From NCBI GenBank assembly GCA_012845835.1, contig JABAKD010000002.1:25696210-25760209 (forward strand): a stretch of DNA of 64,000 nucleotides. Direction: 5' to 3'. The notes under the pieces were generated by a model. The model was not told the origin of the DNA. It did not search any database and saw only the letters and a list, made by a program, of their open reading frames with translations. The position numbers and the translations under genes are program-made. Of this stretch, positions 24,901 through 32,000 are shown in pieces. Source of the stretch: Undaria pinnatifida (Eukaryota; Sar; Phaeophyceae; Laminariales; Alariaceae). How positions within the stretch are numbered: position 1 is the first letter of the stretch; the number at the start of each line of letters is the position of its first letter.

Positions 24901-25015
24901 TGCCGGGTGAGAGAGAAAAAGAGAAAGAAAGAGATGTCGCGGTCGCCGGGTACAATGTGGATGAAAAAACTGAAAAGTAGCTCACAAAAGTGCTGTTTTC
25001 CTCCTCGCACGCCAT
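3943..25015 (-). CDS. SEC15: Exocyst complex subunit Sec15 (EXOC6), complete 17-exon gene
   Basis: Sec15 is the exocyst subunit that links Rab/Sec4-type GTPases to the tethering complex and brings secretory vesicles to the plasma membrane. Exons in transcript order: 25015-24986, 24491-24390, 22404-22270, 21496-21374, 20278-20087, 19008-18730, 18060-17912, 17755-17653, 16813-16685, 15794-15615, 14650-14549, 11972-11850, 9915-9736, 8348-8208, 7466-7194, 4847-4708, 4147-3943. All introns are GT-AG and phases agree throughout, giving 861 codons (human EXOC6 is about 804). Family landmarks recalled from animal and plant Sec15 appear in order: the N-terminal helix ending EFIDSVEDLM (about 66-75), EERYYSALNTVDQINQ (about 147-162), VGGFFIVEQTLL (about 358-369), FPFSATVP-like YPFSATVPEI (about 534-543), ADDLINYLRVTF (about 702-713) and the end ALAYPRLDV..LEKY. 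The start is inferred: exon 1 encodes MACEEENSTF before a GTGAGC donor, in phase with exon 2. An alternative start is the in-frame ATG at 24593. The weakest junction is the acceptor at 11973, which has a poor pyrimidine tract. Confidence 0.92.
5640..5875. repeat. Tandem repeat of about 20 bp (CCCATAAAAACAGGGAA)
   Basis: About ten imperfect copies of GAACCCATAAAAACAGG-like units lie inside the last-but-one Sec15 intron. Confidence 0.65.
5915..6310. repeat. Dispersed repeat C, copy 1
   Basis: This shares an ordered set of phrases with 35060-35460: a CACTCGCGCGAGTGA-type palindrome, CCTCACGG, AGGCGAT, GCGCAG and then GAGTGACC..GAGCC..TGC..AAAA..GCCCCC. A shorter relative with the same CACTCGCGTGAGTG palindrome lies at 33410-33475. 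No coding content is seen. Confidence 0.5.
7495..7770 (-). repeat. Tandem duplication of about 130 bp (GTGTG-rich)
   Basis: The segment GTGAGGTGTGCGTATTTGCT through GGATTTGCGTCTGAACGTA is repeated once about 130 bp later with substitutions. It sits in the intron just upstream of the Sec15 exon at 7194-7466. Confidence 0.6.
7780..8165. repeat. (CCAA)n repeats with an embedded decayed exon copy
   Basis: ACCAACCAAACAACC units fill both sides of a 75-bp decayed copy of the next exon's edge. Val/Trp/Leu-rich open frames here come from the repeat. Confidence 0.75.
7833..7912 (-). pseudogene. Decayed copy of the 3' end of the Sec15 exon at 8208-8348
   Basis: This matches the sequence around 8178-8255 (TAAACACCCGGA.., CCGACATG, GCAGCCACTC-like, CGTCCC.TCCGT) with scattered changes. 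The position equivalent to the GTGAAC donor is altered, so the original splice site is lost. It lies inside CCAA repeats. Confidence 0.7.
8462..8660 (-). pseudogene. Two decayed copies of the acceptor side of the Sec15 exon at 8208-8348
   Basis: The acceptor phrase (plus strand TTCGCGAGGTTCT at 8338-8350) recurs at 8475 and 8606, spaced about 137 and 131 bp, each with flanking similarity such as GGTTGACATC. On the minus strand each copy still reads NLAK, like the exon start. Confidence 0.7.
10137..10312 (+). mobile_element. Short dispersed repeat A, copy 1
   Basis: It starts with a G run, then CGTACTCATT and later GACCACGCATCCCTTTCGAG, ACGGAGCACCGTTCCTACTCC, CAACATTTCGGCGCTCA and TTCCATATATTAT. 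Other copies are at 25300-25460, 38450-38578, 49559-49735 and 54645-54815, with reverse copies at 42604-42694 and 23108-23510. Read in reverse, the element ends in poly-C. Confidence 0.7.
10310..11810 (-). pseudogene. Non-LTR retrotransposon (LINE-type) reverse transcriptase remnant
   Basis: Minus-strand frames contain typical RT palm blocks: a KAYWYDRVW-like segment near 11750, then AQGCTLSPNLFKVYISDM at 11590-11537, then SGLMFAGAF..SETPEGLQ near 11480-11425. The last block should carry the catalytic FADD; here it reads FAGA, so both catalytic aspartates are gone. Frameshifts and stops separate the blocks. Downstream minus-strand sequence to about 10310 continues with degraded helix-rich and Cys/His-like text. 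It lies within a Sec15 intron in the same orientation as Sec15. The element is dead. Confidence 0.75.
12440..12760 (+). repeat. CACCAT-rich simple repeat
   Basis: CATCACCG and CCCCTACCATACCATCACCG units recur; the latter is a unit of about 20 bp repeated at least four times at 12656-12735. It lies within a Sec15 intron. Confidence 0.6.
13370..13712 (+). mobile_element. MITE family B copy containing a mini-element D
   Basis: The phrases GATGACGGAGCT, AACCCAAAATCGTCG and the terminal GGGTGCACCCACCTCTACAG..GTAGCATG match family B. About 90 bp between the first two phrases match element D in reverse (CCCCTTTAGAGCCCC, ACTAAATCCAAGTAATTTTG). Confidence 0.55.
13980..14275 (+). mobile_element. MITE family B copy
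   Basis: It contains TGAATGACGGGGCTTCCTAA, CGTCGGAATGGC, GCCTCAAAG and the end GGTGCACCGTCACCGTAGC. The internal opening phrase is locally duplicated at 13985 and 14039. Confidence 0.55.
14355..14570 (-). repeat. 21-bp minisatellite containing the splice donor of the Sec15 exon at 14549-14650
   Basis: On the minus strand the exon end and donor (TCTCGGTTCATGGATGTGAG) are followed by about eight imperfect 21-base units of the same pattern (TCTCGGTT.A.GGATGTGAGT). Several units keep a GTGAGT-like donor, and the exon frame continues for about 55 codons as SRLxDVS-like repeats before a stop. Confidence 0.75.
15825..16080. repeat. (CAGCAA)n and related microsatellite
   Basis: CAG, CAA and CACCAG triplets run for about 250 bp in the Sec15 intron, just upstream (in transcript sense) of the exon at 15615-15794. 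Confidence 0.8.
16395..16675 (+). mobile_element. MITE family B copy
   Basis: It shows GAACGCCGGGGGGCTCCTTA, AACCCAAAATCGCCGGAA, CCTAGGCCATCG, AAGCTCCTCAAG and a TGCACCTCTACC..GTAGCATG end. It is flanked directly by the Sec15 exon at 16685. Confidence 0.6.
18225..18545 (-). mobile_element. Two tandem copies of short dispersed repeat F
   Basis: Two adjacent stretches (about 18225-18345 and 18430-18545) each carry a TGCGAGGGTCTATGG-like phrase, CAAGACTACGGTG and GCGAGT/ACGAGTAC followed by C-rich sequence. Related copies are at 48585-48745 (same orientation) and at 20290-20425, 25485-25630 and 52865-52945 (reverse). Confidence 0.5.
19240..19345. repeat. (CCAA)n repeat
   Basis: ACCAACCAACC-type tetranucleotide repeats lie in the Sec15 intron between the exons at 18730-19008 and 20087-20278. 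Confidence 0.8.
19365..19725. repeat. Cluster of short inverted repeats (AATCAGAACC...GGTTCTGATT)
   Basis: Three or four related units of about 75 bp each start with AATCAGAACCCG or CAGAACCC, pass through CAAAACCTGTA.ATTC and end with GGTTCTGATTA, so each can fold on itself. They lie head to tail within a Sec15 intron. Confidence 0.65.
19869..19942 (-). pseudogene. Decayed copy of the 3' end of the Sec15 exon at 20087-20278
   Basis: About 70 bp match the exon end and donor. On the minus strand the copy reads GGTGGATG.., ATGATCAACAAGGCGACG and then GAGGAG before GTAGGT, against ATGATCAACAAGGCTACG and GAGGAG before GTAAGA in the true exon. The last nine codons stay in frame (MINKATTEE against MINKATKEE) and the donor is intact, but an indel shifts the upstream part. 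CCAA-type repeats lie on both sides. Confidence 0.8.
20290..20425 (+). mobile_element. Short dispersed repeat F, copy
   Basis: A G run, GTGTACTCAGTTCGTGTATG and a CTCGCATCCCTACTATGCCG phrase followed by GGAGCACGCCGAGTTTTCAC match the copies at 25485-25630 and, reversed, 48585-48745. Confidence 0.55.
21680..22269. repeat. Polypyrimidine tract (CCCTCCC)n, plus strand
   Basis: About 590 bp of C and T with few purines fill most of the intron whose donor is at 22269. In the Sec15 transcript this is a G/A-rich tract running on directly from the donor. Long Pro/Ser/Leu open frames here are composition effects. Confidence 0.85.
22860..23105. repeat. Polypyrimidine tract
   Basis: CCTCCTC-rich low-complexity sequence lies in the second Sec15 intron. 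Confidence 0.75.
23108..23510 (-). mobile_element. Dispersed repeat A interrupted by a family B MITE
   Basis: Reverse-orientation repeat A is split. GGTAGGAACGGTGCTCCGTC with TCGAAAGGGG lies at 23113-23140; the remainder (GTGGTCAACGG.., AAGGCAAGCAACTAATGAG, CACC and a C run) lies at 23449-23510. The MITE at 23141-23448 sits exactly between them. Confidence 0.65.
23141..23448 (+). mobile_element. MITE family B copy nested in repeat A
   Basis: It begins ACACTTTTCGG, then GGATGACGGGGCTCCTTAAC, AAAACCGTCGG, CCTAGGTCATGGGTTTGATC, GAGCTCCTCAAG and a locally triplicated ACCGAAAAGGTACACC segment, ending CCGTAGCATGCGTC. AGGGG at both edges may be a target duplication. Confidence 0.65.
23755..24385. 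repeat. Polypyrimidine tract, plus strand
   Basis: About 630 bp rich in CTCC and CCCTCC fill the Sec15 intron after the donor at 24389, so the pre-mRNA is purine-rich from near the 5' splice site. Two long overlapping frames (about 400 codons) are open only because of composition. Confidence 0.8.
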
Positions 25016-25096
25016 CTAGCTACGTTGGCCCTTTCCGAGCGCATTTCGTTTCAACGTTAGCCGCAGTCTGCAAGATACGCACGGCTTGCATATACA

Positions 25097-25215
25097 CGTA
25101 AACCACCACCCCCTTCCTGCGCACAAGGAGGCACACGCGTGAACTACCACCCCCTTGCTGTGCACAAGGAGGCAAACACGTGAAGTACCAACCCCCTTGC
25201 TGTGCACAAGGAGGC
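25097..25215 (-). repeat. Three tandem 41-bp units with a palindromic core, just upstream of SEC15
   Basis: CCACCCCCTTGCTGTGCACAAGGAGGCA recurs three times. Each unit contains CCTTG..GTGCA..CAAGG, which can form a hairpin. The array begins about 80 bp upstream of the proposed Sec15 start codon, so it lies in the promoter or 5' UTR. Confidence 0.65.
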
Positions 25216-25299
25216 ACAGAGGGGGCAGGGGGGAGGGGGGGGGGGGCGGTGTACTCGTTATCATGCATAGCGGACGATAGACCCGGGGGGGGGGGGAGG

Positions 25300-25460
25300 G
25301 GCGCACTAATTTATTGCTCGCCTTACCAACTGCCCTTTGATCAGTGACCACGCCCTCCTTTCGAGACGGAGCACCATTCCTACTCCTATAGTAATATAGA
25401 CGCGTCCAACATTTCGGCGCTGGTGGCGTGTTTTCCATATGTTATATAAACCATTTTGCT
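25300..25460 (+). mobile_element. Short dispersed repeat A, copy
   Basis: The phrases GCTCGCCTTACCAAC, GACCACGCCCTCCTTTCGAG, ACGGAGCACCATTCCTACTC, CAACATTTCGGCGCT and CATATGTTATATAAACC match the copy at 10137-10312. Confidence 0.65.
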
Positions 25461-25484
25461 CCTCTTATCCCACTCCTGTCTCAC

Positions 25485-25630
25485 CGGGGGGGCGGGGGGC
25501 GGCGGGTAATCATTGTCATGCACGGCCGTATTGTTAATACCATAGACTCTTGACACCCTACAATGCCGAGACGGAGCACGTCGGGTTTTCATCAACGAGG
25601 CAGGCGTTTCTTGCACGAAGCGCGGGGCAA
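25485..25630 (+). mobile_element. Short dispersed repeat F, copy
   Basis: A G run, AATCATTGTCATGCACGGCC, then CCTACAATGCCGAGACGGAG, CACGTCGGGTTTTCATCAAC and CTTGCACGAAGCGC match F copies elsewhere, including the reverse copy at 48585-48745. Confidence 0.6.
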
Positions 25631-26282
25631 TTACGCTCGCCGTGCTATCCACCGCTTGGTGCCTGCTACGTATAAGGGGGAATCGGTAGTGCTGGTTGAT
25701 ATATATTTCAGGTTTTGGGCAACAGTAAACGTACAGCGTTTAGGTTTGATCGGCTGTCTATGTTGCCAGTTGCCACAGTAGTTGTTGCGATGGTTGCACT
25801 CGGTGGCTTTCTGAAAAGTGAGCGAGGACGTCCATTCCACACAACGCGCGGCACATCCAGCCCATTCCAACAATGCGCGGCACACCAAGCCCATTGCGCG
25901 TCTCCCTCCGCGCGCGCATGGGCGTGTAACCCACGCCCGATACACGGCGGCTGCACCACCACTGCTTTTTGTGGGCCTTTCGAACAGACAACCGCGGACC
26001 GAGCCACCACTGCTGCCTGTATTCCAACGTCAGTGGTCTATGAATACATTAATGCTAAGAGTCCTGCTTGGTATTCAGACTACGGCTGCTGTTGCTGTTG
26101 TGCCACTATCATTAGACACTGCCTGTATCCAGTACACTATCAATCGAAGTACATATGAGTACTCGGCATTTACACTACGGCTGCCTTAGCTGCTGCGTCC
26201 CTCAACTAAACGTTAGTTACGTATATACGTACCAGGTATGGTACAATGGGCCCATGTATAGCGACCAAACAAACGAAGGGTG

Positions 26283-27345
26283 CGACGTTTTCACACCTCG
26301 AAAAGATCATGATCTACAGTAGATCATATAGATCATATAGTTCAACTACAGTAGATTCTGTATCTGTCGTTCTGAGATGTTATGCAGGATCTGTATAGTA
26401 GAGAGTACAGATCCAACCCTGGAAACGTTTGTTAGATAACGCAGATCGTACGGCTCCTACTCGGTAACATAAGCTAGATCATACAGATCTTCCCTGAAAG
26501 ATCTACAGTAGATCATCAAGCAGGGATCGGTGGTCTGTCCGACGTGTGGACATTTTCAAGCGACTACTATACGACGAAGAAAAACAAGCTTGAGCGAGAG
26601 CAAATAGCAGACCGACGCCAGGCCTTCAACTTTTTAACCATCAAACTTCTTCAGGGAAGCCCGCCAAAAGTGCATCTTACAAATTGTTCGGCACTGGTCG
26701 AGGGTCACTGATGTGTACGATACGATTGCCACTAACCCTAACCCTTACCCTATCCCCAACCCCAACCAACTCAACCAACGTTTAGGACTAATCCTTTCAA
26801 TTTTTAACACAGTGCGCGTCAACCATCGTGTCGAACACCAGTGAGTGGTAAGGTCTACTGCCCTCAAAAGCCCGTTCGTTCTCTCCAGCTGCATATCATA
26901 CGTGGTGGCACCAGCCTATCTACCTATACAAGTATCTACCGTGCGAATTTTGCGGAGGTTGAATTGTTCTAAAAACTGCAAAGTCGCTCGCAAGAGGTGG
27001 TGCAAGCAAGTGGCATGCGCAATACCAGGTACGCAATAGAACGCTAATTCGCAGATGGGTGCAGTACGAGCGCAGGTCAGAATACGAAAATACTGTAGTA
27101 GCGACAACGTTCCATATGTCGGATAGATTATCGATCCGCACTCGATGATCTAGGTATTTCAGGACGATCTGTATGGTCTAGCTTATGTTGCCGGGCGGGA
27201 GCCGTACGATCTGCATGATCTAGCACATTCTTCCGGGGTCGGATCTATATAAATCCTGCACAATATCTCATAACGGCAGCTATGGGATCTGTGGGTATCT
27301 ATATGATCTATGTGATCTGTTCGAGGTGTGCAAAATTCGTCCCTC
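26283..27345. mobile_element. Foldback DNA element with terminal inverted repeats of about 330 bp
   Basis: The left arm (26283 to about 26620) and right arm (about 27040 to 27345) are reverse complements with moderate divergence. Examples are CACACCTCGAA at 26294 against TTCGAGGTGTG at 27320, CAGATCGTACGGCTCCTACT at 26442 against GGAGCCGTACGATCTG at 27189, and CATAAGCTAGATCATACAGA against TCTGTATGGTCTAGCTTATG. GATC-rich palindromes are abundant. The 400-bp centre encodes nothing recognisable and includes a CCCTAA-like stretch at 26738-26790. It is a non-autonomous or decayed transposon. Confidence 0.75.
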
Positions 27346-29080
27346 CTCGTCCCCCGTCTCTCTCTTTGTTGCTGCTCGAAGGTGCTGCACACGAGGTGTA
27401 CTACGAACCTCGATATACTCTGCTTCGACATTGATCGTAACATGCTGATACCATGGTACAGTTGTGTTGTGATACTTGTGTTTTTCTCCATACCCCACAC
27501 CCCACACCGTCGAGTATCCCAGGTACCACGTCTGATATCGTATCATATGATAGCACGCCCCGGGACCAGGCCTTCAGTGCACTCCTGTATGCATACTCCG
27601 TAGGCATGGAAATATGGAATATCCAAAAGAGGGTGTCGGAATCTACCTCGAAAATAACTGTAACAGAGGGCGGGAAGCTGCTGCAGCTGGTGCTGCTGCC
27701 TGCTTGTTGTTATCGCATTAACTCGCATGATCAAGTCTGTGGTTACAGGATAGGCTCCAGTCACTCTGGAGTGGAAGAATACCCCAGGGATTTTTTTTCT
27801 TTTTCAAGTGATAAAATAGTACTACGAGTATGCATTAGAAGGGGAGTCACCGCCCTATATCCTTCACGAGGGTACACACCCCTTAACACGCTCGATCGAA
27901 GTATAACACGCAGCTTGCAAAGCTGAGTTTTGATCAAAAAGTATTTTTTGGTCGATCTCACAGCTGAAGTGAAATTTTCATTTTTTAAAGTATGCACTCG
28001 TACGATACACGTATCTATCATAGCTGAAGCAGGTCGTACATTCGCCTAAAAGTATAAAAGTGAAATCGGAAGTCAGCGGACGTACGCAACCGGCCCACAC
28101 TGATAAATACGCGTACATACCTGGTACCTGGTACATTTCAAGACTCGCAGCTGAAACCGACTACACCGCATGCCACCCAGGAAACCAAACCAATGTGCAA
28201 ATCCGAGGAGAATGCTATACAAAATTTAATGCACCAGTAGCCGTCCGTCCGTCCGTCCGCAACCATACGTACGAGTACGAGAATAAGCTACCTGCGATAT
28301 GAACGACTGCACGACTCATGGTTCCATATGGTACTCCTGCTGTGTACCTGGTATCTCGTACGAGTATAGAACCTCCTATGTGTATGACTTGGTACCTGGC
28401 CTAGACGAGAGCAGAGTAGTAACTACCTGGAATTGTGTTATCATATGTGCCTTCGTGCGGTATTTAGAGAAAACTCTACGTGCTACGTACAGACAAGGGC
28501 AAATACCAAACGAGGTTGGCGAGTAGACGAGTGATCTCAATCACTTCATCCACCCGGTCCACGCCCGACAAAGCCCGGACATACCAAGTCTCTCGGGTTT
28601 CAAATCGGAACCGGACAACGAGACAATGGTCAGGGTATACTAATAGTAGCATAATAATACCTCTCGTTTTGCCTTGTCCTTCTTTCTGTTGATGCCGGTT
28701 TTCTCGACGGGTTTGCCCACCGTTCGGGAGCTGGGAGCCCTGTCTATAGGAGCCGGCATCGATTCAGCGGTGAAGGCGGGAGCCAATGAAGCGCCTTATT
28801 TGCGCACCACCCTCCAGTCAAGCCGCCAGCTCAAGCAAAGCTGCCTGCCTCGCAGCGTGGACAGAATCAACAGGAACACTTGGGCCTTACTCGAAAAGTA
28901 TCGTCCCCTACCCAAGAAAAGCCTTTCCAAAACAAGTTTAAACCTTTTCCAATAAAATCCAATATATTGAATATTGATAAAATCGTTACTCGTCGAGCAA
29001 AGCTTCTTGTGGAACTTTGGGCAGCTACAACCTACAGCTCAGCACAGCAGCACAGCAGTGAGCAAGCAACTTTCAACGTC

Positions 29081-32000
29081 ATGACGCACGTGGCGAAGGA
29101 GGGGAACCCCCGGAAGGGTGTCATGAACGGCGCCGAGATAAGCCAAAGCGTTTTAGGTGAGTAAGGTTCGGTAGCGCCAGCAATAGACTAGATGATCGAC
29201 TGACCGAAGATCGCACGCCAGGATACTACTGCTACCGCGCCGTTTGTGAACTTTTGGATCATGAAGAGTTACGCGAACGTGCTGCTGCTGTATGATACTG
29301 GCCTGCCTTATGCAGGTTTGGGTGGAGCATTCCCGAATCCCTGGCATATGCGAGGGAACACTGGGCATGTAGCAGACAATAGGTGGGACACCCCCACCAT
29401 ACTGAACAGGAGCCGCCTCACACCGTGCGCACAACCCGAGGGGTACTCGATTATACCGCAAAAAAGTGCCAAAGAAAGTGATCCCGCTTTTTGGTCTCAT
29501 GAACGAACGTGGGTTTGCAAGTGAAACGTACGACAACCGCCTCGTATAACTCGCACACACGTCTACAAGCAGTCATTAGACTGCTTTTTTCGTGCTGCTG
29601 TTGTATTGATAGCAGTATGCGTTTGTATGTTTATCCTCTGTTCAGACGTGGAGTCGTGGTTCAAAAAGCACGGAGGAGATTGCCTGGACCACGCGCAGGG
29701 AGCAGACGACGGAGGTATTATGGATGGATGTCGGGGTGATTATCTCATACAACAGACGACACGCTGGAAGGCGGCAAAACAGAGTTATTCCGCAAGCAAG
29801 CGTGTACATTTGCTGCGGCGAAAGCCCGCCATGTGGCTAGACTACGGATGCAGTCGTGCATGCAGCCGAGCAGGATGCAGCCTTTTCGGTCGGCGATGGT
29901 CCATGCTTTCCGTGGAATGCGATCCAAAAGATTATCCCTCTGGTAGACTGTTAATAGTAGAGTAGTACGACGAGCAGTCTAGTCTGCGCTATGATGTCAA
30001 CATTTTAACAACAGCAGTCGCACAGCAACTAAAAACTGCGGCAGTAGTACCATCAAATAGCTAAGCGTATTATACCGCGTTCTTCGACGGCAAGGACACG
30101 ACGAGTACGAGGTCGTTTGCTTCTTTCTGTGGGTTGTGCTGTAAAGCGCGTACCATCATTGTTGTTGTGGATCCCCCCCTATAGAAAAACAAAAAAATCA
30201 TCTGCTCATTGCGCATAATCTGAATTACCATGTCTCCACAGAAATTATCAGTAACAAAACAACAGCGGCAGCGGTTGGGGATAAGAACAACCGTGCCACG
30301 TACCATATGTGCCGACCGTAGCAAGGCTAACTCTTGCAATTCCGGCACCGACAATCTCTTGTGGGTTCATGTCTAGGTTTCGGCGGGTAGGCACGGATAG
30401 GCAGGCAGCGCAGATAGACAGCGTGGTACACAAAAAAAGTGAGGCGAAAGGGCGGTTGGACAGATTCTCAACAGTTTCCCGTTTGCCTTTTTCGCTCGTC
30501 TCGCTTGTGTGCTGTGTTTGAAACACGCTGGCTGCTCGCGAAACCTTCAGATTTGCAGGCGCTAGAAAAAGCGGTGGATGCCAGCGTCCCAAAGGTTAGT
30601 GCCCATCGCCGTCTACAGTACAGTCGCCTGGTAGATGGAGGCAAAAACGCTACAGTACTGATGATACATATGACATGCTGAACACCAGGTGCCCTGTATT
30701 AGATAGAAGGCGACTCCCGGGGGTACACTCAACACATTGAAAACTATCAACAGCCACAATGGCAGTTGTGAACGCGCTGCCTACCGAGCTCCCGCGGGGT
30801 ACATGGTCGATCGATTACCCGGCTCAGGGTACGCCTTAACACGGTGTAAACGTTGTGTACCAAAAGTACGTTTTTTTCGCACCCCAAACATTGTGCTACA
30901 CTCGGTGCCTTTTTTTTCGATCATCCCTCTCTCTGTCAAAGCATACCATACGATCACAACCTGCCTACTTTTTAACTCTGTGTCGCCCTTTTTGTGGACC
31001 GAAAAATAATTTTCACCACGCGCGGCAGGAACTACGATCACTCTTGTCGGTCCAAGACGGAGACCTTTGGTTTTCGGACAAACAGGCACTCACCTGCAAG
31101 GTGCGAATGGAGTACTGCGTTGTGATATCCTTCCTTACTGTTGTGGAGTCGTTGTTGCGCCTCAACTGAATTATTCCAAAGCCAAACAAAGCCTAGCCTA
31201 ACGCAACCCAACCCAACCCAACGCAACCCAACCCAATCCAACCCAACCCAACCCAACCCAACCCAACCCAACCCAACCCAACCCAACCCAACCCAACCCA
31301 ACCCAACCCAACCCAACCCAACCCAACCCAACCCAACCCAACCCGACCCAACCTACAGCCCAACCCAACTCAAATCAACCCAATTAAGTTAGCAGTTTCA
31401 TTGACGAGGAACCATACACCGAATGGTTCCGTAGCAAGGGGCTGCAGCTGCTTCGGCTCCCCGCCCTCCCCATGTTGAAAATACCTTTACAGCTTTCTAC
31501 GCCACAATCTGTACTATTCCAGCATGCGTCTGGAGGACAAGTTGTGGGAAAGGACGGTATAATCCATCCAGAGATATTCCGATCATCCCAGTATATTCGG
31601 TGTATAACGAAATCGATATCTATATATATGCCGATGTCAGATATCGCCTTGCGCGCTCTTTGACACTCTCTCACGTCCTTCACCCACAAAGTGAAGGGAG
31701 GCTCTCTCCTTGCCCCACATCTCGCACCTAAGAAAAAGTGCCCCCTGGCAGCGGGGGGAGCGCTGCTACATCAATTGGGACCCTCTCCCAGAATAAGGGC
31801 TTCATATGCATGCCGTTTTTATCATTTACTGCGTCGTGTCTTTGGTGAAGTGTACGAATGCCGCTGCCCTGACTATGAGTAATTGGCGAGACGCATGCTG
31901 TCCTTAGTAGGTGCACCCAAACACTGATACCGGTATGGGTCTAAAATGTCAAGTCATTTTTTCATATCTACCGGGTGTGTTGTGAGGCTTACTTTGGACA

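Larger units (their letters stand above)
25016..29080. other. Intergenic region between SEC15 and the SUKH gene
   Basis: The two genes are divergently arranged. The region holds short tandem repeats, dispersed repeats A and F and the foldback element at 26283-27345. Scattered short frames show no domains or splice context. Confidence 0.5.

Noticed and set aside
29646-29714. Reading this SUKH exon in the frame TWSRGSKSTEE
   Set aside because: It needs the upstream exon to end in a stop. The frame DVESWFKKHGG fits the upstream phase and joins in phase to 30551 using the CTTCAG acceptor.
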